Notes under the pieces: generated by a model
Seen by the model: only the letters and a program-made list of their open reading frames with translations
The model's database searches: none
What the model was told of the DNA's origin: nothing
In this document: in pieces, positions 1 through 4,434 of the stretch
Layout: each line of letters begins with the position of its first letter
Numbering within the stretch: position 1 is the first letter of the stretch
Position numbers and translations under genes: made by a program
NCBI GenBank assembly: GCA_040755335.1
Contig: JBFMAU010000488.1
Coordinates: 1 to 5,631 of the forward strand
DNA from: UBA7656 sp040755335
Lineage (GTDB): Bacteria; Acidobacteriota; Blastocatellia; UBA7656
Length of the DNA stretch: 5,631 nt
Direction of reading: 5' to 3'

Positions 1-636
1 GTCGAGCGCATAATTTCGGCGAGCGCCGTCGGTTCTCTTCGCGAAGAACTAAAACCCATGGACATAGTTTTTCCCGATCAGTTCTTTGATCGCACGCGAC
101 AGAGAGTTTCGACATTCTTCAGCGGCGGCATAGTCGCTCATGTCTCGTTCGCCGATCCGGTCTGCCATCAACTGTGCGACGCTCTGGAAGAAACCGCTCG
201 CCGCGAGACCGCAGGCATCAGCGTTCATCGCGGCGGGACTTACATCTGCATGGAGGGGCCAGCCTTTTCGACCAAAGCCGAATCGGAAGTTTATCGCTCG
301 CTCGGAATGTCAGTCATAGGAATGACCAATCTTCAGGAGGCGAAACTGGCCCGCGAGGCGGAGATTTGCTACGCGACTATGGCGCTCGTGACGGATTACG
401 ATTGCTGGCATCCCGATCATGATTCGGTCACTATCGAGATGGTCATCGATTATCTCAATCGCAACGTGTCGAACGCGCAGAAGGTCATAGCCGGGACGGT
501 AGCGCGGCTTGGTGGCGAGGAAAGACGGTGCAAATGCGGACAGTCGCTCCGACATGCGATCATCACCTCGCGAGATCGCATAACTTCGGAGACGAAAGAG
601 CGACTCCGGGCGATCATCGGCAAATACGTCGATTGA
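1..636 (+). CDS. mtnP: S-methyl-5'-thioadenosine phosphorylase, C-terminal 211 residues (5' end outside window)
   Basis: Cytoplasmic enzyme that cleaves 5'-methylthioadenosine with phosphate into adenine and 5-methylthioribose-1-phosphate, the entry step of methionine salvage. The reading frame is open from base 1, so the gene starts upstream; an ATG at 58 is internal, because the preceding codons already read AVGSLREELKP, a conserved MTAP segment. By comparison with the roughly 280-residue family, about 80 N-terminal residues are missing. Visible motifs, numbered in the fragment: AVGSLREE (9-16), DQFFDRT (26-32), MEGPAFSTKAES (84-95), IGMTN with the base-contacting Met (106-110), EAKLAREAEICYA (113-125) and TDYDCWH (131-137). 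The two Asp of the last motif mark 6-aminopurine (adenine) specificity rather than the 6-oxopurine PNP type. The C-terminal tail contains a CKC pair (178-180) that I cannot assign. A TPR gene follows 57 bases downstream on the same strand and may be cotranscribed. Family assignment is firm; substrate preference is inferred from motifs. Confidence 0.95.
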   Translation, partial: VERIISASAVGSLREELKPMDIVFPDQFFDRTRQRVSTFFSGGIVAHVSFADPVCHQLCDALEETARRETAGISVHRGGTYICMEGPAFSTKAESEVYRSLGMSVIGMTNLQEAKLAREAEICYATMALVTDYDCWHPDHDSVTIEMVIDYLNRNVSNAQKVIAGTVARLGGEERRCKCGQSLRHAIITSRDRITSETKERLRAIIGKYVD

Positions 637-693
637 ACAGATCGACGATTGAGACGAACCCGTGCCATCATTTTTGGAAGTGGAGCAGCAAAG

Positions 694-1080
694 ATGCGGG
701 GCAGAAAAATTTTTGCCATTCTTTTCGTTTCGATCTTTTCCGCAGCGTCTTACGCGCAGGGGCCGGCTCGCGGGCGCATAGAAGCGCCGCGCGATGAGAT
801 CAAAGAGATCGAGGCCAAACACAATCTTCAGGTTGCGCGATACTACCTGACCCGCCGCAAGGCTTACGAGGGAGCGCGCGACCGGCTTCAGGAAATCATA
901 GACACCTATCCGGAGTTTTCGCGCATGGACGAGGTGTTTCTCCTGATGGCCGAAGCTCAGGTGAAGCTCGGCAAAAAGGAAGCGGCTATGGATTATTACC
1001 GGAAGCTGCTGGAAATTTATCCCGAAAGCGAGCATGCCAAAAAAGCGCGCGAGCAGCTTGATAAACTGAAGCAGGGATGA
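694..1080 (+). CDS. small exported TPR protein, BamD/YbgF-like
   Basis: A 128-residue protein predicted to be exported. Residues 1-21 form a signal peptide (basic MRGRK, hydrophobic core, SYA|Q cleavage site). The mature part is helical with two TPR-like units, roughly 42-75 and 79-112, each ending in the YPE(F/S) type turn (DTYPEFS, EIYPES) seen in BamD (YfiO), YbgF and similar envelope TPR proteins. BamD is normally about 240 residues and a lipoprotein; this one is half that size and has no lipobox cysteine, so it is better called BamD-like than bamD. I chose ATG 694 over the in-frame TTG at 649 because GGAG at 682-685 lies 8 bases ahead of it and because it puts the signal peptide exactly at the N-terminus. 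A periplasmic scaffold role is likely; no partner can be named. It sits between mtnP and a kinase, separated from the latter by the G-rich repeat. Confidence 0.85.
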   Translation: MRGRKIFAILFVSIFSAASYAQGPARGRIEAPRDEIKEIEAKHNLQVARYYLTRRKAYEGARDRLQEIIDTYPEFSRMDEVFLLMAEAQVKLGKKEAAMDYYRKLLEIYPESEHAKKAREQLDKLKQG

Positions 1081-1094
1081 GAGGGAGTGCGGAG

Positions 1095-1182
1095 GAATGG
1101 GAGAGTGGGAGAAAGGGAGAATGGGATCGATGAGTCTTCATCTTCCGCTCACCCATTCCCCCACTCCCCCATTCTCCCATTC
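1095..1182. repeat. inverted G-rich octamer repeat with G-quadruplex motifs on both strands
   Basis: Two 31-base arms, 1095-1125 and 1152-1182, are imperfect inverted repeats of each other (26 of 31 positions), separated by a 26-base spacer. Each arm is a tandem array of an 8-base unit close to GGGRGART. On the + strand GGG tracts fall at 1099, 1107, 1115 and 1123, exactly 8 apart with 5-base loops; the right arm has the matching C tracts (1152-1154, 1158-1162, 1166-1170, 1176-1178), so the minus strand also fits a four-tract G-quadruplex pattern. The spacer contains a small perfect hairpin, GATGA-GTCT-TCATC (1130-1143). No T-run follows, so it is not a standard intrinsic terminator. It resembles dispersed short tandem repeats of the STRR kind known in cyanobacteria, but I have not matched it to a named family. 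As RNA it could fold back between the TPR and kinase genes. Confidence 0.85.
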
Positions 1183-1206
1183 GTTCTATAGAGGGAAAAA
1201 CGGTAA

Positions 1207-2130
1207 ATGTCTATTCTGGTCGTAGGCTCTGTGGCGTTTGATTCGCTCAAGACGCCTTTCGGAGAGAGAGAAAAAATTCTTGGAGGATCGGCGACCTATT
1301 TCAGCGTCGCCGCTTCTTTTTTTACGGACGTGCGAGTGGTCGCCGTCGTGGGAGAAGATTTCGGACAGGCGGAAGAAGCCGTCTTCCGCGAGCGCGAAGT
1401 CGACGTGTCCGATCTTGAACGTGTCAGCGGCGAGAAGAGTTTTCACTGGAAGGGCGAGTATGGCTATGACCTCAACGTGGCCCACACGCTCGACACTCAA
1501 CTGAACGTCTTTGCCCGATTCAGGCCCAAGCTTTCCGAGGCGGCACGTCGCTCGCCTTTTCTTTTTCTCGGAAACATACAACCCGACCTTCAGATGGAAG
1601 TGCGTGAGCAGACGAGCGCGCGACTGGTCGCCGCCGACACGATGAATTATTGGATCGATAATACTCCCTCCGAGCTTCGCCGGATGCTCAGGGGGGTCGA
1701 CATCCTCGTCATCAACGATTCCGAAGCGCGCGCTCTGGCTGGTGAGCATAATCTGGTGCGGGCTGCGCGGGCGATTCTTGCGATGGGGCCTCATCGATTG
1801 GTAGTCAAGCGGGGGGAGTATGGCGCAGCGACTTTCACGCGAGAGTCTTACTTCGCCACGCCCGCTTATCCGCTCGAAGACGTGTTCGATCCGACGGGCG
1901 CGGGAGACAGCTTCGCGGGCGGGTTTATGGGCTATCTCGCGGCGACCAATGCGGCGGACGAAGCGGCTGTGCGCAGGGCGATCATTTACGGATCGGTGAT
2001 GGCTTCATTCAATGTCGAAGAGTTCGGCTGCGAGCGCATGCGCCGATTGACTTATGACGAGATCAACGCGCGCTTCCGCGAGCTTCGCGCAATAACGCAT
2101 TTCGAAGAGGCTGAAATGCCGCCGTTTTAG
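1207..2130 (+). CDS. PfkB/ribokinase-family carbohydrate or nucleoside kinase
   Basis: A 307-residue cytoplasmic kinase, the usual length for the family, which transfers phosphate from ATP to a hydroxymethyl group of a sugar or nucleoside. Visible features: N-terminal strand MSILVVGSVAFDSL (1-14) with the substrate-binding Asp12; the first PfkB signature around GGSATYFSVAA (26-36); VVGEDFG (48-54); the NDSEA segment (170-174), equivalent to the NxxE Mg/phosphate motif; the VKRGEYG strand-turn (200-206); and the second signature DPTGAGDSFAGGF (228-240), with catalytic base Asp234 and the GAGD anion hole. ATG 1207 is preceded by GAGGGA at 1191-1196. The substrate cannot be read from the sequence. 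Adjacency to mtnP makes a methylthioribose- or nucleoside-related substrate conceivable, but this protein is not the known MtnK fold, so I leave the symbol empty. It ends 5 bases from the stop of a convergent gene, with no visible terminator between. Confidence 0.93.
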   Translation: MSILVVGSVAFDSLKTPFGEREKILGGSATYFSVAASFFTDVRVVAVVGEDFGQAEEAVFREREVDVSDLERVSGEKSFHWKGEYGYDLNVAHTLDTQLNVFARFRPKLSEAARRSPFLFLGNIQPDLQMEVREQTSARLVAADTMNYWIDNTPSELRRMLRGVDILVINDSEARALAGEHNLVRAARAILAMGPHRLVVKRGEYGAATFTRESYFATPAYPLEDVFDPTGAGDSFAGGFMGYLAATNAADEAAVRRAIIYGSVMASFNVEEFGCERMRRLTYDEINARFRELRAITHFEEAEMPPF

Positions 2131-2135
2131 TCAAT

Positions 2136-2501
2136 CTATCGCATACAAACGGGACAGGGTTTGAGGCTGCGTTTGAGGGCGGCTTCCTCGCTCAGAGCCA
2201 CGCGCTCGCAGGACGGAGGCAGATGATTCGATGCGTGATAGTGCTTGCGGTCTTTGTCGCACGAGTAGACCAGTTTGACCGGATTTGAGAGCTTTCGGAC
2301 TTCAGGCTTCCTGGTCTCTGCGGGCGGAGCGGCCAGAGGTCGGTCAACCGCGCGGGGGCCGCTCATCTCGGTTTTGAGATAGGAAAGACCGACCCATCCG
2401 GCTATGAGAAGAGCGAAGAAGACCGTCAAAGACAGGAATTTATTTATAATCAACAACGGATGGGTATTGCGTAAAGGGGTGCGTGCCTGGAGGCTTGCCA
2501 C
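2136..2501 (-). CDS. single-pass membrane protein with C-terminal Cys/His (probable zinc-binding) motif
   Basis: A 121-residue protein with three parts: a short N-terminal segment, one hydrophobic helix (about 22-41), a Pro/Ala-rich linker (about 48-70), then a compact tail. The tail reads LVYSC (77-81), KHYHASNHLPPSC (86-98), EEAALKRSLKPCPVC (105-119). This is the pattern KYHxxxC...eAxxxGxxPCxxC that recurs at the ends of many bacterial envelope proteins and resembles the metal-binding Cys site of Ada; candidate ligands are Cys98, Cys116, Cys119 with Cys81 or His87/His89. I infer metal binding; there is no catalytic domain, and the cellular role is unknown. The start is GTG at 2499-2501, supported by a strong AAGGAG 8 bases upstream. 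The gene is divergent from dapF (116-base gap) and convergent with the kinase. No gene name recognised. Confidence 0.75.
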   Translation of the reverse strand: MASLQARTPLRNTHPLLIINKFLSLTVFFALLIAGWVGLSYLKTEMSGPRAVDRPLAAPPAETRKPEVRKLSNPVKLVYSCDKDRKHYHASNHLPPSCERVALSEEAALKRSLKPCPVCMR

Positions 2502-2509
2502 TTTTTACG

Positions 2510-2515
2510 CTCCTT
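2510..2515 (-). promoter_or_regulatory. ribosome binding site AAGGAG for the GTG-started membrane protein
   Basis: Read on the minus strand, AAGGAG is followed by 8 bases and then GTG (2501-2499). It decides the start of this gene, which has no ATG near this position in frame. Confidence 0.75.
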
Positions 2516-2551
2516 TCGATGGCAAATGCTGAACTGTCATTGGAAGGCTGG

Positions 2552-2580
2552 AAGGTACCACACGAAAAGCGGCGAGTCAA
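2552..2580 (-). promoter_or_regulatory. candidate sigma70-type promoter for the 2136-2501 gene
   Basis: On the minus strand TTGACT (2580-2575) matches the -35 consensus at 5 of 6 bases, is followed by a 17-base spacer, then TACCTT (2557-2552), a weak -10 with 3 of 6 matches. Transcription would start near 2545, leaving a leader of about 44 bases that includes the RBS. Position and spacing are right but the -10 is poor, so this is tentative. Confidence 0.35.
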
Positions 2581-2617
2581 GAAGTAAATTTCCAATCGCA
2601 GGGGGCTGTCCATCGAG

Positions 2618-3475
2618 ATGCAATTCACCAAGCTGCAGGCAGTGGGCAATGATTTTCTGATCCTTGAGGTCGCAGATACTGACGCGCTCCGCGCGACGGA
2701 TGAAGCGGCGCGCCGTCTGTGCCACCGCAACTATGGCGCGGGAGCCGACGGGGTTATATTCGTCGCTCGTTCGAAAAGCGATGATGCGGATTTCACGTCG
2801 CGGATATTCAACGCCGACGGAAGCGAGGCCGAAGTGTCGGGCAACGGCACGCGCTGCGTGGCCGCTTATCTCTATTACTCGAAGCTCTGGGCCGAAGCTG
2901 ATGTGCGTATAGCGACGGCTGCGGGAGTCAAGTGTGGCCGAATGGTTTCGCGCGAGGGGTTGAGGTTCGATTTCGAATTCGATATGGGCGAGCCGCAGTT
3001 TTCGAGCCTGTCACTACCGATGGCGCTCGATGAGCCGTTAGAGCGCGTGGTGAGCTATCCGCTCAATTTAGGCGGAGAGATAATCGAAGTCACCTGTCTT
3101 TCGATGGGCAATCCTCACTGCACGCTGTTTGTGACGGACCTCGACGCGATAAATCTGGAAGAGATAGGCCCGCTGATCGAAGATCACCCGGCATTTCCTA
3201 ATCGCACCAATGTTGAATTCGCGCGTGTGGCAGGGCGTGATGAGATAGAAGTCCTGTTCTGGGAGCGGGGAGTCGGGCGCACTATGTCATCGGGGACAGG
3301 GTCGTGCGCGGCTGCGGTTGCGGCGGCCCTAAATGGCTTCGCCAGTCGAAGCGCGCGAGTGCTGACAGCCGGAGGCGCATTGAGAGTCGACTGGCGAGAT
3401 GACAACTCAGTTGCGCTGACCGGCTGGGCAGAAGTCGTTTATGAAGGCCGCTGGCTGCCAGATCTGATGATCTAG
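2618..3475 (+). CDS. dapF: diaminopimelate epimerase family protein with Ser/Ser in place of the catalytic Cys pair
   Basis: A 285-residue cytoplasmic protein of the DapF fold. DapF interconverts LL- and meso-diaminopimelate for lysine and peptidoglycan synthesis using two cysteines as acid and base. The substrate-pocket motifs are well kept: AVGNDFLIL (8-16), NADGSEAE (65-72), GNGTRC (75-80), MGNPHC (163-168), NRTNVEF (195-201), ERGVGRT (216-222) and GTGSCAAA (226-233). Both catalytic positions differ. The family's CGNG is SGNG here (Ser74, codon TCG at 2837-2839), and its ACGTG is SSGTG (Ser225, TCG at 3290-3292). The protein may therefore be a slow epimerase, a different isomerase or dehydratase, or a clade variant; family membership is firm, activity is not. 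ATG 2618 matches the usual N-terminus; a G-rich AGGGGG (2600-2605) lies 12 bases upstream. The gene is divergent from the membrane protein gene and ends 2 bases from the convergent DUF4282 gene. Confidence 0.9.
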   Translation: MQFTKLQAVGNDFLILEVADTDALRATDEAARRLCHRNYGAGADGVIFVARSKSDDADFTSRIFNADGSEAEVSGNGTRCVAAYLYYSKLWAEADVRIATAAGVKCGRMVSREGLRFDFEFDMGEPQFSSLSLPMALDEPLERVVSYPLNLGGEIIEVTCLSMGNPHCTLFVTDLDAINLEEIGPLIEDHPAFPNRTNVEFARVAGRDEIEVLFWERGVGRTMSSGTGSCAAAVAAALNGFASRSARVLTAGGALRVDWRDDNSVALTGWAEVVYEGRWLPDLMI

Positions 3476-3477
3476 TC

Positions 3478-3870
3478 TCAGGGCCTGCGCTCCAGAATGT
3501 TCTTGATGTCGCTCAGGCTTTCATTCATGCGAAAGGCGACGATGATCAGTTCGCAGTAGACCCTGACGATTATCGGCCCTAGTACGATGTAGAGGAGACC
3601 GATCAAAATCACCAGACCGCCATCCCTGAAGGCCGACGCGCCGGCGGCAATTGTAAGGAATCCGAGGATGACGACCAGAGCAACTCCAATCCAGAAGATG
3701 ATCTGGATGATTATCGGAGTGATCATCTTGCGAAACGTGAGGAAGTCTCCGAAAGAACTGCCCGATTGTTGAAAGCTCGGCGGCGGATAACCTCCACCCT
3801 GATATCCACCACCCTGATATCCGCCTGGATATCCGCCCTGCGGGGTGCCATACGGAGGTTGGCTGCTCAT
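3478..3870 (-). CDS. DUF4282 membrane protein with Gly/Tyr/Gln-rich N-terminus
   Basis: A 130-residue inner-membrane protein. Residues 1-36 are a low-complexity Pro/Gly/Tyr/Gln segment with tandem YQGGG units, encoded by a 15-base repeat (14-base copies at 3794-3807 and 3809-3822). Residues 40-51 (FGDFLTFRKMIT) and the two following hydrophobic segments (about 53-77 and 85-111) match the DUF4282 layout: amphipathic FxxFRxMITP entry, first helix ending in a Gly/Ala turn, second helix, then RVYCELIIVAFRMNESL. The function of the family is unknown. I chose ATG 3870 because AAGGAG stands 8 bases upstream and the protein then begins with the typical proline/glycine tail; an in-frame ATG at 3939 would add 23 unconserved residues and skip this RBS. 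It converges on dapF with 2 bases between stops. Probably its own transcription unit. Confidence 0.85.
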   Translation of the reverse strand: MSSQPPYGTPQGGYPGGYQGGGYQGGGYPPPSFQQSGSSFGDFLTFRKMITPIIIQIIFWIGVALVVILGFLTIAAGASAFRDGGLVILIGLLYIVLGPIIVRVYCELIIVAFRMNESLSDIKNILERRP

Positions 3871-3878
3871 AAGTATCT

Positions 3879-3884
3879 CTCCTT
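3879..3884 (-). promoter_or_regulatory. ribosome binding site AAGGAG that fixes the DUF4282 start
   Basis: On the minus strand AAGGAG is followed by 8 bases and then ATG (3870-3868). The spacing is the same as for the other minus-strand gene in the window and rules in favour of this start over an upstream ATG at 3939. Confidence 0.8.
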
Positions 3885-3973
3885 TTAGTGATATGATTTT
3901 GAAGCCCTGAACCCGCAGCGCGTGATGATGGGGAGGCAAAGGAGGCCTCCGTGCTGTCTGCGAATTCCGGCTA

Positions 3974-4001
3974 ACTTTAATACAAACTGTCGAAAAGTCA
4001 A
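3974..4001 (-). promoter_or_regulatory. candidate sigma70-type promoter for the DUF4282 gene
   Basis: On the minus strand TTGACT (4001-3996, 5 of 6 to consensus) is followed by a 16-base spacer and TAAAGT (3979-3974, 4 of 6). The implied leader is about 96 bases and would contain the GGAGGC/GCCTCC dyad at 3932-3950. The -35 hexamer is identical to that proposed for the 2136-2501 gene. Found by eye only. Confidence 0.35.
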
Positions 4002-4064
4002 AGCCTTCGAGCGAAAAAAGCAGGGCTGTTGCAAAGTAAGGCTCATGTTCGAATGATCAGAAAT

Positions 4065-4156
4065 CCTGTAGGGGCGGAACCCCGTGTCCGCCCCAGTCAG
4101 TGTAATGAACTTCCGAATACCAAACTGGGCCGCCCGCAGAGGGACGGCCCTACAGG
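4065..4156. repeat. 92-base REP/MITE-like palindromic element
   Basis: Bounded by perfect 9-base terminal inverted repeats CCTGTAGGG (4065-4073) and CCCTACAGG (4148-4156). The two outer 33-base arms are diverged inverted copies: both end in CCCAGT when read inward. Each arm folds by itself. The left has stem GGGGCGGA/TCCGCCCC (4071-4078 with 4087-4094) and an 8-base loop. The right has stem GGGCCG/CGGCCC (4127-4132 with 4145-4150), continued inward by CCC/GGG around a GCAGA loop. An inner pair CCCAGT/ACTGGG (4092-4097 with 4124-4129) closes the centre. Sequences of the TGTAGGGGCGGA type are, to my knowledge, dispersed repeats in several phyla. No coding capacity; it would need a transposase in trans. 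Confidence 0.75.
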
Positions 4157-4297
4157 TCTGCCTTCGACTGTACAATGGCCCTAAAACTGCGACTCAAAAA
4201 GTCTCACCCAACAAACTATTGCGCATCGGCGGGAGAGACCGTATCATCGGGATGCTTATTTGCCGGAGCAGTCAAACCAGTGTCCTGTCGGATGAGC

Positions 4298-4325
4298 CAA
4301 ACTTCGAATCCGCATCGGAAGTTTG
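4298..4325. other. perfect 8-base inverted repeat in the hydrolase upstream region
   Basis: CAAACTTC (4298-4305) and GAAGTTTG (4318-4325) enclose a 12-base loop; GA at 4306-4307 and TC at 4315-4316 can extend the stem past one bulged G. It lies about 110 bases before the hydrolase start. It could be an operator dyad or an RNA hairpin; nothing in the sequence decides. Confidence 0.4.
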
Positions 4326-4366
4326 CAAGACCCTATTCGATGCCCCTGCCAGTATGATTCAAACAG

Positions 4367-4390
4367 ACAATCGATAGATTGTAGTTTTTC
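4367..4390 (+). terminator. weak hairpin plus T-run, possible terminator or leader element
   Basis: ACAATC (4367-4372), loop GATA, GATTGT (4377-4382), followed by AGTTTTTC. The shape is that of a small intrinsic terminator, but the stem is only 6 base pairs with two G-C pairs, and no + strand gene ends upstream. It could equally be a leader hairpin or chance. Confidence 0.25.
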
Positions 4391-4419
4391 AAACGCCCTG
4401 CAAAAGACTGAAACCGACC

Positions 4420-4427
4420 GGAGGGGG
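4420..4427 (+). promoter_or_regulatory. ribosome binding site GGAGGGGG of the hydrolase
   Basis: Purine-rich Shine-Dalgarno match ending 7 bases before ATG 4435; it supports this start, which also places the signal peptide at the N-terminus. Confidence 0.75.
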
Positions 4428-4434
4428 TAACATA

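Larger units (their letters stand above)
3871..4434. other. gene-free region of about 560 bases between divergent genes
   Basis: No convincing coding sequence. A + strand open frame at 4084-4377 begins inside the palindromic repeat and has no recognisable domain or good RBS. From left to right the region holds the DUF4282 RBS and candidate promoter, a dyad GGAGGC...GCCTCC (3932-3950, including the perfect 10-base palindrome GGAGGCCTCC at 3941-3950), the 92-base REP/MITE-like element (4065-4156), an unassigned hairpin (4298-4325), an AT-rich hairpin with T-run (4367-4390), and the hydrolase RBS. TATGAT at 4353-4358 is a good -10 match for the hydrolase but has no matching -35. I do not recognise a riboswitch or known small RNA. 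Confidence 0.6.

Noticed and set aside
310..1035. Long minus-strand open frame (241 codons) antisense to mtnP and the TPR gene
   Set aside because: The + strand carries clear MTAP motifs and a signal peptide plus TPR units over the same bases; the antisense peptide shows no domain and is rich in Arg/Ser, as expected for a shadow frame.
986..1180. Minus-strand small open frame with Met/Gly/Glu and Ser/Pro/Leu-rich peptide
   Set aside because: It is the translation of the G-rich octamer repeat; the pattern is explained by the DNA repeat.
1152..1206. C-rich arm before the kinase considered as an intrinsic terminator
   Set aside because: The stem is imperfect with a long spacer, and no T-run follows it on the + strand.
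1186..1794. Minus-strand open frame (202 codons) antisense to the kinase
   Set aside because: It overlaps the conserved N-terminal two-thirds of the PfkB kinase, and its peptide has no recognisable motif.
3794..3822. Short 15-base tandem repeat considered as a possible CRISPR or VNTR
   Set aside because: It lies in frame within the DUF4282 gene and simply encodes YQGGG units; no spacers are present.
4084..4377. Plus-strand open frame of 97 codons in the intergenic region
   Set aside because: It starts inside the palindromic repeat, has no convincing RBS, and its composition is unlike the neighbouring genes.
4157..4434. Possible riboswitch upstream of the hydrolase
   Set aside because: I compared it by eye with c-di-GMP and fluoride riboswitch cores and found no match to their conserved bases.
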